The notes under the pieces are model-generated. The model searched no databases, was not told the DNA's origin, and saw nothing but the letters and a program-made list of their open reading frames with translations. A DNA stretch of 64,000 nucleotides from Chrysoperla carnea (taxonomy: Eukaryota > Arthropoda > Insecta > Neuroptera > Chrysopidae), in the NCBI RefSeq assembly GCF_905475395.1, contig NC_058339.1, positions 46,013,172-46,077,171 of the forward strand, given 5' to 3'. Positions 39,808 to 53,534 of the stretch are shown here, one piece after another. Each line of letters starts with the position of its first letter. Position 1 is the first letter of the stretch. A program made the position numbers and the translations under genes.

Positions 39808-42800
39808 TTAAACAGTTGTTTCAGGATCATCCCATAGATTAATTTCAACTGCATTAGATAACTTTAATTCTTGTCGATTTATTTCAATACTACTCGATGA
39901 TTGACTTTGACCAACTGTTAATACTTGATATTCAGGTAAATCTTGACTTGGTGTGTATGATGAAATATTTGAACTATCATCTGCCATTCCACTTCCAATC
40001 ACGTCAATATTCATAACTAACGGAGTACTTTCATCAGTATTTTCCTCATCATTACATGACTCTTCAAAATGTTTCATACTAGCTTTATTTAATAAATTGT
40101 CTTTTATCGTCACTAATTTCTCTAAGCTAGACGCTAATGTAACGGATTTTAATTTTTGTGACGGGTTTATAATAACATTATTAGATTCCGATCCAATTTG
40201 AAATCGATTATAATGTGAAATTTCATTTTGTTCATAATAATCGCAATTATCTGGTTTTGGATTTATAGACGTTTCGACTACCGGTGATGAATCTGTAATT
40301 GAATGATGCAACTATTAATTCTCGAACTACTCAACATTTAAATGTACTTTTTGGTAATTCAGATCCAATTACTTATATTTGTAATCAGGTTTTATAAATA
40401 ATGTTCAAGGGATTCATATATAAAAAAATTAAGACAACTTTTATATTATATATTTTAATTAAAATCTTTGAATATTAAAAAAATCTTTATTAATATAATA
40501 AAAATATTTACAAATTATAATAAATTTGAATGTTTTATATGGCACTTCGAAGATTGATTTTGGCTTAATTAGTTTGTAAAAGAAACACATTTTTACATAC
40601 ATTTAGGTAATCAGTTGTTTACAAAGTTTTAACAACGAAAAACTTAACATGCCAAGCTAAACAAAAATCTAAATAAAAACAAATTTACATTTATTTAAAA
40701 AGTAAGTATATTAGCTTGGATTGATTTTAAAGAAATTATTTATCATATATTTAAGAGTATCAATTTGTAAGTAAACATTAGTTAATAAATTGTTTAATAT
40801 TAACTATCATAAATCTATGAAAAACAATAATTTTAAAAACATTTTATTAAAATTATTTGTCTTTTATTTATTATAATAAACATAAGACTATTAAAAAAAA
40901 CTATAAATTTTATTAAAGCTTTGTATTTTGTTCATGACTAGCAGTAAACTGAATGCCTCCATCCAATCCATCAAATTCGTTATTATTCAATGAATTTGGT
41001 TGATCAGGTATCATTATTACCGTATGTTCACTTGGACGTGGAGACGCTAAAGAAATTTCTTCTTGCTCACCTGTTATGATGACAGGGGGTACAACAGGAG
41101 ACTCCTCATATTGCGAACTATGTGAACTAATTGTATCGCCACCATTTTCAAGAACATCCTCACACGCTTCTTCATTTAGCGTTTGCAAAGCACCACAAAT
41201 CATTTGCTCTTCTAGTGAGACCTAAATCAAATTTTTCTATGTTGTTGATTTTTTTAAATCACAATCATTAAAATGCATTGTGATGCACCTAGTTTATGAC
41301 ATAATATTCTAAATCAGATATGTGCAATCATGACGTAGTTTGGCAATAAATAAACAACAAGACCTTGTTTATAAATATACAAAAGTTGATTAAGTATAGT
41401 GACAATATTGTTTATAAATAAACAAGAGTTTGTTTATATTAGTTTGAGGAATATGCAAATATAGACTACTTATTTTATTTAAACTTATAGAATACTACTT
41501 TTATGCTTTAAAATTATTAATATTTAATGAAAATGTAAAAATATGTGCTTAGAATTAAAAAATGTTTGTTTAATGACCTGAAGTACCTATGTTTTTTTTT
41601 CTTCATTTGAGCAAACCTGTATACTGTTACAATAGATTCCTTTGGTGTAATATTAATTTGTTTTACGATTTGATTAAAATTATAATATCCTCTTATCCGT
41701 ATAGCTCAAAACTAATGCAAGCATAAATAATTATGCTTTTAATTATTTATGCTTGCGAAAAAAAGTCAGTAATTCTCTTAAAAAAAGCATTTACCAAAAA
41801 ACTAGTTTAAATATAATGACACCTAGAAGACAGCAGCGATGGCGTGTTTTGAACTAAAAAAATGTTTTTTTACACACATACCTGTTTTAGTTATATTATT
41901 AGCGTATAAGACGCAGCCAACTAGCTTAATATCCGTTAAATTAACAACATAGCCTTTTTACTAAACGTCGACGTTTAACAAATGGCCTGATCGATATTCA
42001 ATCATTCAATTAAACAGCTAGACGACTAGGATCGATAACACTTAACTAATTGCCTAGCCAAGTCATTTAAATTTAGTTCAACTTCTGTCACTTGGCGCAG
42101 AAACACACTGTCAATATGACGTCGGCAAGGAACAATATTCTGGCGTTTTTCACAGTTTGATTGAGTTTACGGGAAAAAAAGTACAATGGAAGAGTATCGT
42201 GACAAAAAGTTGGAACTAAGTATGGTACTATTAAAAACTAATTTTCACGGCGAGAGTTGCAGTACTCAGATACAAACTATGGCGACGAAACTTCAGGAAT
42301 TCCAATTTCTTTGTGAGAAGCTGTGGCAAGTCTGTAACCTTTTCTGCAAGTCTGAATCATTGGCGCAATAATATCCTTCAGTAAAATGGCTATGTTGTTA
42401 ATTGAACGGCTAATTAAGCTAGTTGGCTGCGACATATACACTATTATGATTGTTTATGAGGAATTTTTTTATTTTAGATACATTTTATTATCATAATACA
42501 TAAACACAAATAATAAAATAATATTATACCTGTTTTTCTACGGTCGATTTATTGTTACGATTTGTGGAAGGTATTAGATTACTTGAATCGGTTTGTGTAA
42601 TGTTAGGTTTATCACCACTCCCCGAACGAATGCCGCTTGTACTATGTCTTGATGATGGACGTTCAGTAGAATGTCTAGGTACTTTCGAATCATTTGATTC
42701 GTATTCTCCTTCGTCAACGAGTAACTCTTTTTCTCTCATATATACTACAGCCATACGAAATAATTCCCAATCACCAAAATTCATCTTTAATACTTTTTTT

Positions 42801-45800
42801 AATTCATCTAAATCACAGCTAATTAATACTCGGCCATTTATATTGTTTTCTTTTATCACATCAATATAATTTGGTCTAGAATTTGGTTGAATCTCTTCCA
42901 TTTTATTTATTAAATTACATACACCGTCCACAGACAATTTCGATAGAGGAAGTCGAAGTATATCTTGCTGTTAAAAGTAATTGTTTATCAAAATATATAA
43001 TACACGAAATTGCAATCGTTAGGATCTATTCCACAAAGTCGAGTCTGGGTGAAATTAAAATAATAACTGCTGATTTACTGCTTTGTTGTGAGCATACATG
43101 ATCTATACATAGGTCATATTGTCACTAAAATTTTAAATTTTGATGGCTTCAAATGTTCATGATATCTAATGATGCTAGAATGCTTGAATTAATTTATAAA
43201 TTATTATTAATATAGTAATATATTCCATTCTTTTGTAAAAAGCGTAAAGTAGTAACGTAGTGAATCATACGTGAGAATGTCATGTAACCCTCACGTAAAG
43301 CTTACATAAGAGTGTTTGCTGGGTTTTTAAGACTTAATTTTCCCAGGGAGTGTAAGTTAATTTTAATTACTTATGAATAAATCAATTTTTTAGTTTGAAT
43401 GCTTTTATGGAAAATTAGACAGGTTTTATAGTTATTTGTGCACTCTTTTTTTATTTTAATATTTTCGCCCTGACCCCACATTGTGATACATAAATAAATC
43501 TTAAACAGAACAGCAAAAATTTACCGGTAAATTATTGGCTATGGCCGGTGGTATCCTATAAACAGTATTTGCTAATCTATTATCATAATTTCCATAAGTC
43601 CATGGTGAGATAGATGTATTCCATGGTTCACGATTAAGAAGTCTAGGTTGATTTTGATATAACATGTCTGAATTTTGTGAAAAATTTGAATTCAGATAAG
43701 ATTTCTAAAAAAAAAAAAAATAAAATTCAATAGTTTATATTAGGAAGATCGATAAATGTTAAGTTAACTAACTGTGTTTGATCTTTTTTGAAATGATTTA
43801 TTCGTAGGATAATTATTAAAATGTTGTATTGACGATGAGTTTGAATTTGTCATAGCTGTGTTTAATATGTGCTGTTTCTGTAAATGCATATTCATTGTAA
43901 GACCTTCGTCGTCTAGAGACTGTTGTTCATCTACAAATAATATTGTTATTTTTAAGAAACGAAAATATGGTTTTAATTTGTAAAAAACAACTACCTTTAA
44001 TAACTTTTTTAATATAAGGATCTAAGTTGATGGTAAATGGTAAAAATATTTTCAAATCGCTTATTAATAATGACGAACGATGGAATGTTAAAAATATATC
44101 AAATTTACGTTCATCTCTATCTAATTCTAATAGCGGTTCGATATCTTTTGATGTTGGTATACGAGGTCGAATTCTAAAATATAAATTTTTATCATGTAGA
44201 ATATAAGTCAATTACATCAGTGAATTACAAATTTAAGCACTATCTCTCACGTACTTATCATAAAGTGTTTTGATTGGGGCATTATCATCTAATTCCTCTT
44301 CATGCATCTCATGATACAATATAATCCAAGACGTTTTAAATGGCCATTGTTCTGTAATATTAATCCAACTAGCAAGGTGGTACCAATTGAAATCAATTTG
44401 AAATGCTTTTAATAGACGGCCAGTTATGTATACAACATTCATTAATCGACGCATACTTCTTGGATTAACATCACTAAAATAATCATCAGTTAAAAGCATC
44501 TTAGTCAAATCATGAGCACCACCAATACGATTTAAATTTGAACCAATTGAACTGGCTATCGATTCTGATAATTTTAATTTTCTTGATCCTTTTCGCGGTG
44601 GAGGTGGTTTTAATTTTTCACAACTAGACATTAAACCACTTTCTGATGATAGACGACGACTTGATACCGATCTACCAAGTGTACTCGGACCTGGCCCACT
44701 ATCTTCAACACCTGATGTAGCGCCTGTGACTGTTGTACGACGATGTGATTGTGCAGTGTGTTGTGCAATTTTTACACGTCGTAAACCAGAATTTTGTAAG
44801 TAGAATGGTAAATGAACCATGTTGCGTAAATAATCATGACCCCCAATATTGCTTTCACTGAATAATCGTCGACTATTTACTTCGACGGCCTAAAATATGT
44901 TTTTTTGATAAAAATTCATTATGCAAAAGTTTTTGAGATTTAAAAAAAAAATATCAAAACATAAAACATTGTAAAATTTACATGCTTTATTCTTAAAAGT
45001 TAGTTGTTATGTAGGTAAAGCTAGTATTTACACACTAATTTAAAATTTGTAATGTGTTTGTGTTAAATGATTTGATGGATATAGAAGCAGAGAATTTAAA
45101 GCCTACAGCATTAATGGCTATGTAATCGTACTTCAAAATCATTTCCGCAAAAAAGAAATTTTATAGTTAAAAGTGTCATGATTAAGTTTTTAATTGCCAC
45201 GTTAAACGTTGGTGCTTGGTGCCAGTTAGAAGCTGGCATTAATTTAAGTCGTGCACCAAACGCTTGCATTTGACATCGCAATAGACCTGAGTCTTTAGAT
45301 TACAGATACACGCATAGCATGCAAAATATACCAGAATATTTGTTTAAAAAACATAAGTAAAGAATTAATTACTTCTTTTGCATTTACAGTATACATAAAA
45401 AAAAATACGCTTTGTATCGATGAATCCAGTATATTAAATATACTAAACGAACACTATTAATAAAAAATATCTATCATTCAAATTTTTGTTGATTCGGCTT
45501 TACGATCAAGTTATGGGAATCGTGGCAATTATTTATTGATTTTGACGCAACTAGAAACTACTGTTTGTACTGTTTTTGAGAAATGGTCTTTGAAAACGAT
45601 TACGTGCCTTTTAATATTGTCGGCTCTATTCTTATGAGTGTAAGTTCAGTAGTTTTATTTGATATCAGTAGCGAAATAGGCGATGACGCTCTTTCCAAAT
45701 TTCTAGCACCCTACATATCGGAAATTTAGAAAATATTTAACCTTTAAGAGAAAAATGTCCGAAGAGGGCGAGGTCGCTTATTTTGCTATTTGTATCGGAT

Positions 45801-48800
45801 GACAATCGCCGATAGATAATCTTAGCGAAGTTTTGAGATATGGATGAGTGAGAGGCATATATAGCGACAGTATATATTTGTTAAACCACCACCAAACATC
45901 GAAATAACACCTTAATATGACATACAAACTAACCTTTTCAGAAGCCACCTGCTGATGCATAAATTTTAATAAATAATTTAGTAGCAGTTTATTAGTAAGA
46001 ACAATTTAAAAAAATTTAAGTAAAAACCAATTATCTGAATACCCACGTATATGTTTACTGTTTTTGGAACCATAAACTTTTAAACTTTTTTCTAACATTA
46101 TCCCGGAAAATATTTTAAAAATATGTAAATTCATCATAAAATAAGAATCTTGACAAATTAGAAAGCAGTTTAAAAAATTTTATCTTTTCTCTTAATGAAG
46201 TTTCATGAAAACATGCACATACTTCTATTTCAAAAACGATAATAAAAACATCGTAAAAGGTAGACCAACACTTACTGAACATGACAAAAATATAAAAATG
46301 TAAATTAATTTAGTCTAGTCGATCATAGGAGAAAAAAGTACGGAGAATTGTTAGTCAAGGAACAGATATTCGTTGCGGGTTTCATATACGTGGGTGTAAT
46401 TAACAGAAATAAAAAGTAAAACGAGGGAAAGAAATTAAAATTAAATTATTATATATTATTAAGTTATTGCCAATATTTTTAAATAAAAGATTGAAAAATG
46501 TAAGTCTGACCCTTAAACAAATAAATTACATAAATGAATACTTACTTTTGATATTGCGTGTGGATCTATTGCTAAAATAATAATAAATGGACTATTTGCA
46601 TCCGAAAATAGCATATGTACGGCATCTAATACCAATAATACTTTATCTTGCTCACAACTATCAAGCCCATCAACAATAATTACAAGTCGAGTTTGTTGTG
46701 ATGTTAGACGGTCTAAACATTTAATCATATCGGTCATTAAATTAACTTCAGATCGTAATACTTGTAAAAATCCTTCAGATTTTAATGTTTCCAAATTTGA
46801 AATAGATCTTTGTAAGTGTCGACGTTGTGAAAACATTAAAGCTTTTAGCATACGTGCCCATGTATATAAATTTGCTACAATTGCAAAGCCCAATAGCAAA
46901 GCTATTGTTATTAAAATAATTTGAGTTGTCATTCTGGAATAAATAATAATTAATACAATCGATGCTGTCTGAAATACTCTATGGATATATATCTGTTATT
47001 GAGAACATATGTCTAGAATATTAACGAGTTTCAGTAATCCATCTAAAATTTATATAATTATTGCATATAAATATGCGCGACGAAATAATATACAATAATT
47101 TTAAATTTCTGCAAAATTAGATTTTTTAAAGAATTTTTATAGTAATTATATAATTATTGATCTATTTAGTTAAAGAGTTTTTTTTAATTCTTGCTACAAA
47201 ATAAGTATTGCAACTACATGTTTTTCTTTGTTTTAAATCAGTTATTTAATAAGAGATGCTTTTGTAAATTTGACTTATAATATTGCCTTAAAATTATATT
47301 TCAACACCAAAATAAAGTTCAAAGTGGCGTAAAACGCTAAATGACGTCGAACCAAATTGAAGGTACATTTGATTACCATTGAGTCATAGATGGCAACTAA
47401 AATAACTTTCATTCGGTTTCCATGACCTAAGTGTTTTTCATACCAATAAAAAAATGACACACGCGTTGGATCAAGGAAATCGAGTAGAAGTTATGTTAGT
47501 TATCATCTATGACACTATGGCAAGCAAATATGAGTTCTATTTGATTTGATCACCTAACGCCGGTGCTTTGTTTCAAGAACTCATACACACTATAATAGCT
47601 CTTTCAATCAATCAGTTTTTCAACATCTTTTTAAATTGAAACATGTTCTATCTATGTAAAACTTTTTGTAACAGTTTGTTTAAACCAAAAAGATTGAAAA
47701 TATATAGAGTGTCTCAAATTGTGAAGTCCGTACATTTCTCATTTGACAGTCATTATGATTTAACCAAATTATAAAGATTAACGGAATAATTTTTTTTTTT
47801 TGTATTAGTGTTTACGAATAAAGGTTTTTATCAGTAATGCATTAGTATTTTATTTAATCATACCATTAAAAATGTTCAAATTGAGCAGTAAATCAGGTAC
47901 AACCCAAAATTTAGCGACTTCACTATTTCTCTCTCTATAAACCGTAATCAGCTTATATTTTTATAAACGAATGAAATTTAAAAATCTCGAAATAAATCTT
48001 TTTGGGAGCCATATACTATTATTATGCACATATTTTGATAAACTGAATGCAACGGATAGACAAACGGGTGGATGTTTTAAAATTGTTGGATCTCTTATTT
48101 TTGTCTAATTGGTTTCATCGGCTAAATATTATTTTTGATGGATTGCTGCAGTTAATATTTCACACAAATTACATAATTTTTAGCAAATATTACACAATTT
48201 CATCTTCAGATATATTACCACTTTGCTTTTAAACTTACTTATCACTTATTTTTAATAAATACAACGTCAAAACACAAGCACCAATTACAAAATTAATAAA
48301 ACTTATTTCAAATATTGCTACATATGGTAAACAACATAGTTTTCTCCAGCGCCATCCTGAATTTTCTTTTACTGCTTTAGGTCGAAATGCACGATACAAT
48401 CTTGTGGACATTGTGCCATAATCAGATTCAATTGCTTCATATAAAGATCCAATCATTTGTACAACAGAATTTTCGCCACTGGTTGTGCTACTAATACGCG
48501 TTTGATCAGTAAAATAAAATCTAAAAAAATTTATATTTTTTATTATTAGGCCAAGCTATATGCACTGTAAATTTTTCGAGAAACAAAATGGCGAATGATT
48601 GAAGTTGCAATTGTTTTTTTCGATTATTATCGAGAATAGAATTTAAGCAAAAAAATCAATTCTATTTAATTTGGTAATTTTTAGATATATTTTTAGGTAC
48701 ATTCGCAAAATTAATTCGTGAAAATACTTTGGGACGATTATTTGAATAAATTATATGGTTTAAAACCGGTAAAAGACACTAGAAATATTTTTTTAATAGT

Positions 48801-51800
48801 TAAATTATTTCACCTTATTGGTTGTGCAGTTAATCCATCGCTACTTTGAGGTCCTGGTGGATGGCAAAACATTATTTGCAACACCAATTTGAAGGAATTA
48901 AGTTTTTTTGTCAATGCAACATTAAAATTATATGTCCAATCCCAATCATGTTTTTGGCTTAAATATTGTGTAAGCCATAGTAATGTATGGACTAAAATAA
49001 TAAATCCAATACTTGTTATAACAGCTGCAACCCAATTTCCACTTGAAACGGCAATAATAGCTCCAATAATTAATGCAATATGCAATAGAACCAAAAATAA
49101 AACAAACGAAAATTGAAAACTTGGTTCAATCCATTGTTTTGCAAAATTTTTCATTTCATCACGTAATTTATTTAACAAAAATGATTTTCCACTGCCCCAC
49201 TTTGCATATAAACCAACAGTTATTGGCATACTAAGCGACGGTTCACTCAAAATATCAGCTAATGCACTACTGTATAAGTCATAGCCAAGCATATTTTCAT
49301 TATCTTCATTAGTATTTAAACGTCTGGCGCCGAATATTTGGCCTAATATGGTTTTTTGATGACTTAAATCAATATTATAAGGTGTTTCACCTTGTCGATT
49401 TGGCCGATATAATAGTTGACTGTGTTTCGGATTACGTAATAAAATTTCAACAATTGCTTTTGAACGTGCTCGCATTGCAACATGTAATGCTGTATCACCT
49501 TTTCGGTCCGCCGCAGATACTTTACCTTTTTTATCTAACAGTACTTGAACTATTTCTGCATTGCGGATTCGAACAGCACGTAAAAGTGGAGTATCTCCAT
49601 CTTTGGTTGCTATTTCTAAATCTGGATTGGCATTTAATAAAATTTTCACTATTTGCACATTGCCTTTTTCCACTGCGTTGTATATGGCTGTTTTTCGATC
49701 TTTTCCAGGTGTATCAACATCTGCATATTTTTTTAACAATGCTTCGACTACACTTCGATGATTTCCCTTGACAGCGTGTATTAAATTTGTATCCCCAGCT
49801 CGATCTTGTATATTAATATATGCACCAGCATTTAATAAAGCTACAACAATATCATGGTATCCTTCTTTACAAGCAATTGTTAGGGCAGTGCATCCATCTT
49901 TATCTAATGCGTTTACATTTGGTTTGTGCTCTAACAATCGGTTTACGACATCAACGTAATTTCCCATGCTGGCTACTAGAAGTGGGGTCCATGAATACAT
50001 TCCAGCAGTGTCAACGTTAGCTCCAGATTTTAATAAACAATCGACAATTTCATAGTGCCCACGACGACAAGCCCAAACTAATGCTGTGGTACCATATTTA
50101 TCGCCAACATTAATTTTTGCACCATTAGATACCAGCATTTGTACAATACGTGTATAACCACGACCGGATGCCCATAATAACGATGATATATGATAGTTTC
50201 CATGCGCATTGACATCAGCACCTTGTTCAATTAAACATTGAACGGCATCGACGCGTCCTTTGTACGATGCCCACATCAGAGCAGTCCATCCTCCTGAATC
50301 GCGATGCTCTAATTGGGCTCCATGTTGTATTAATAAAGCGCATATATCTGCATGACCTTCTTTTGCCGCACATTTAAGTGCAGTCCATCCATCATTGTCT
50401 TCTGCGTTTGCATCGGCTCCGTGCGCCAAAAGGTCTCGAACAAATTGTATTCGGCCCTTAGAGGCTGCCAACATAAGTGCAGTTGTGCCATTCTGCGTAT
50501 ACAACATTTGACAATTTAGATACAATTAATTCAAATAATTTTTTCCCGACTGTATTCAATGATATTTTCATCATTTCAAAATTATTAAGGCTGTTATGTA
50601 CAAATTTTTGATTGGCGTGAAACTTTTCCAGATAAAAATGGCTAAAGTTACAATTGAATTTCAAGCACTGCCATTATACCCTTTACTTTATCGATTTGAA
50701 ATTTGGATATGTTATAGGTATTCATATTATATCTGGCCTGGGTACTTTTAATTTTCAAAAATCCTGTTAATTTTCTCAATTTTCACTGTTCACATCCAGG
50801 TACTTACTTATTTTTTTGCACACACCTATGAACATTTAAGAGGAAGATTATAAATTTTCATGCCAATCAAAAATTTGTACAAAACAGCCTTATTAAGCTT
50901 AATTCGATTTTACAGGGTGAAAAATCAGTCTTATAGAACAAAGAGTCGTGAGCAGCAGAACTGTATCACCAAAGTCATGTTTCTCCCTCATTGTTCCTTT
51001 TTATTAAGGATTCTTTAAATAATAAAAATATCGAAATAAATACAATGGGAATTATTTGATGGAATATTACTACAAACCTCATCTCGATCATCAATAAGTA
51101 TTTGTTTATTTTCTAAAAATGCGTGTAACGCTTGTAAATTATTATCAACAATAAAACCAGCCAATGAACGGTAGCACAACGAAACCATTGACTCGCTTTT
51201 GTGCAAAGTCTAGAAAAAAAATTATTAAATTGTTGTTATGTTTTTAAAAAAAACAGTATTATAGTCTAATAAAAGCGTACAGAAAAATGAGTTTATCCTA
51301 CATTTCACGAGGGGAAGTTTTAGCTGGGAAATTTTACATATCTCGTTTTGCACTCAATTTTTGTAGGTAAAATAGGTTCAAAACATTATTTACTTGCTTC
51401 CGTGGTGTGTATATACATAATATTATTCTGCTCGTAATTTTGACCCGCGTTTTTTGACAATTGCTATTTTATCTGGTATCGTCGGAAATCCTATATGAAA
51501 ACATATCTAATTAGGAGAGTTTTTCGACGGTATGTCATATCGCAACACTAATTTTTTATTTGTTGTATAACAAAATTTCAAAAGTCAGGTATTGATAATA
51601 TTGGAAAAAATTTAATTTGGATAAAAATCAATGTCTAGGGTAATTAAAACCAAAAAAACATATACTATTTTAATGTGGAAATGTTCCAAGATTTTTTCGT
51701 ATTTCTAAAATTTCTCTAACTTATAATAATAAATAACAATTTCCGATAAATCAAATTATTTGATAATTCCATAATATCATAAAATTGGTCTTTTCAAAGT

Positions 51801-53534
51801 GAAATGTAAGATCAGACTACGCTTTTACTGTACTATAAATATTGGCATGCATATTAGATGAAAACACGAGTTATTTATTATTAGTTAGCCTTTTAATTAA
51901 TATCAATTCTAGTTTTGAAGAATATCAAGTTTGCTGCCGGAGAAAAAAATTATGGTTAATTAAAGTTTTTGGAATTTTTTCACCTTTTCGTGTTAGATTT
52001 TACAAATCCAAAAAGCAAAATATCATAACTCGAATTTCATTTTCCAAGAAACATATTTTACATATTTTTTTAGTATCACACATTTTGATCGGAGCAAATA
52101 TTGGTCCAAGAAAAAATTAATTTCCTTTATTGACATACTTTAGATTAGAAACATTTGACTGGAGCAGTACAATTTATTGAATTGATTAGTACAAATAAAT
52201 TGTAAGTTTTCGGCACGTGTAAGGATTTGAAATTTTAAGAGCAACTCAAATAAATTTTTCTCTATTTTCTCGTTTAAAATAAAAATTTACAAACATACTA
52301 ACTTTTTTGTTTTGTTGTAAAAGTTTGTATTTTCTTCAAAATTAATATAGACTTAGAAGCGTGAAAATCGTTTTCTTATTTTAGTTAATTTAAAATAAAT
52401 CAATGATACAAAAAAATTCTAAATTTAATTCAGAAACATTTTGTTTTCTAGTAAATCAGTAAAATTCATGTTTACTGAGAAAATCGAAAAGGCACAGTTA
52501 TTCATCCCTTTTAAGAAGTTGTACGGCAGGAAACACAAGGGATATGTACACTAAAATTTTAATATTCTTATTTTTTGTATATGAGTTGTCTAGGGGTACG
52601 TAAAATAAAAATAGTTTGCAAAAAATTTTTCTTTTTTAACTTCCTAAATTAGAATTTTTTTTATCATTTACTTATTTTTTTGAAATCAACATTTTCGATT
52701 TTCTCTGTAAAAGTCAATTTAAAAATAATTTAGATTTTTAACTTTAGTTAAAATTGATATTTACCAAGAAAATAGAGAAAAACCATTTCTGCACTCCCTT
52801 TACGAAGTCGTAGCAATGCTATGAAATAATTTGAATTTTATAAAAGAGTTCGAGAGCTACTAAAATAGAAAACTTTTGACATTTCAATTTCCCTTGGACC
52901 ACAAAGTTAATTGTTGTTCGTGAACGCCAATTAAAAATGTTTTTTGAGTTGTTTTGAGAATTATATCTCAATAATAAACCTTGATAATCTGTTGCATTTA
53001 AAAATGACACACATTCACACATAATAAAAACCGTTAATTATTATAAAACTATGTATCACACCGGTTAAATAATAATAATTATTATTATTAATTATTAATA
53101 ATATTAAATTAGCAATTATAAAAATGATAAAACAACATTCACTATAAGTAAAATCAGATTAAAGAAAAATTAATAAAAAAATTAAAAAACAAAAAATCAC
53201 ACTTGAATTACAATCTAACCACATTCGAATGCCTTCGTAGACCAAGTCCAAAAATAAATCTTTTATTATTCTCATTATTGGGACTTGTTATGGATACTGT
53301 TGGTATATGCAAGAATTGAAGTTGTGAAGATACTGATGCCGATAAACTTTTATCTGGTGTTATACCAGCACTACGTATACCACTATCGTGAATACTACTT
53401 GGCATATGTAAATGTAAAAATGACGATAATCGACGCTGTTTCTTCGCTGAAGTTGCGGATGATTGTTGATCAGCCGATGAAGAGGTATCAATTACAGAGA
53501 TACTACGTCCTCGTGCAGGTGAATGCGACGACAT
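39808..53534 (-). CDS. KIDINS220: Kinase D-interacting substrate of 220 kDa (KIDINS220/ARMS) orthologue, 12 exons
   Basis: Exons: 53534-53220, 51209-51078, 50492-48814, 48520-48239, 46933-46546, 44889-44255, 44173-43995, 43930-43773, 43704-43525, 42967-42530, 41221-41071, 40292-39808; 5,022 coding bases, about 1,673 residues (human about 1,770), all in phase. It is a membrane scaffold coupling receptors to MAPK signalling. Order of parts: Ser-rich N-terminus; 11-12 ankyrin repeats (about 120-540); KAP-type P-loop NTPase with Walker A KWGSGKS and Walker B LVIIVDGLDS, with four membrane segments interleaved (two in exon 3, one each in exons 4 and 5); a PPPPRKG proline-rich stretch; the IPTSKDIEPLLELD and NLDPYIKKVI blocks; a SAM-like domain in exon 10 (NNINGRVLISCDLDELKKVL); and a C-terminal class I PDZ ligand ETTV. 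The first exon is the least certain part, as its 105 Ser-rich residues have no family support. Confidence 0.95.
40863..40872 (-). promoter_or_regulatory. Overlapping poly(A) signals of the alternative KIDINS220 end
   Basis: Two overlapping minus-strand AATAAA hexamers lie about 40-50 bases past the stop codon of the extended exon 11. They would allow cleavage inside the last intron, producing the isoform without the PDZ ligand. Confidence 0.5.
40913..41221 (-). CDS. KIDINS220: Alternative (composite) terminal exon of KIDINS220
   Basis: Exon 11 has a phase-1 donor (ACAG followed by GTGAGC at 41070) that joins the last exon in frame. Without splicing, the same frame stays open for 53 more codons (ISLASPRPSEHTVIMIPDQP and onward) and ends NTKL-stop at 40913. 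Poly(A) signals follow directly. The extension has ordinary protein composition, unlike intronic sequence nearby. Two C-termini are therefore predicted: ETTV (PDZ ligand) when spliced and NTKL when not. Vertebrate KIDINS220 is also known to have C-terminal splice variants. Confidence 0.6.
   Translation of the reverse strand, partial: VSLEEQMICGALQTLNEEACEDVLENGGDTISSHSSQYEESPVVPPVIITGEQEEISLASPRPSEHTVIMIPDQPNSLNNNEFDGLDGGIQFTASHEQNTKL
41914..42429 (+). mobile_element. Non-autonomous inverted-repeat element with a 61-codon ORF, in KIDINS220 intron 10
   Basis: Terminal inverted repeats: CAGCCAACTAGCTTAAT at 41914 and ATTAAGCTAGTTGGCTG ending at 42429. Pairing continues inward through TTAACAACATAGCC and GGCTATGTTGTTAA, so the arms are about 50 bases. 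The element is about 516 bases. It carries a plus-strand ATG frame at 42186-42371 (61 codons, MEEYRDKKLELSMVLLKTNF at its start, rich in charged residues and cysteine), opposite to the host gene. No matching target duplication was found. The frame matches no transposase I know. Confidence 0.75.

Noticed and set aside
48889-50020. Several plus-strand frames of 60-130 codons
   Set aside because: They are antisense shadows of the KIDINS220 ankyrin-repeat exon.
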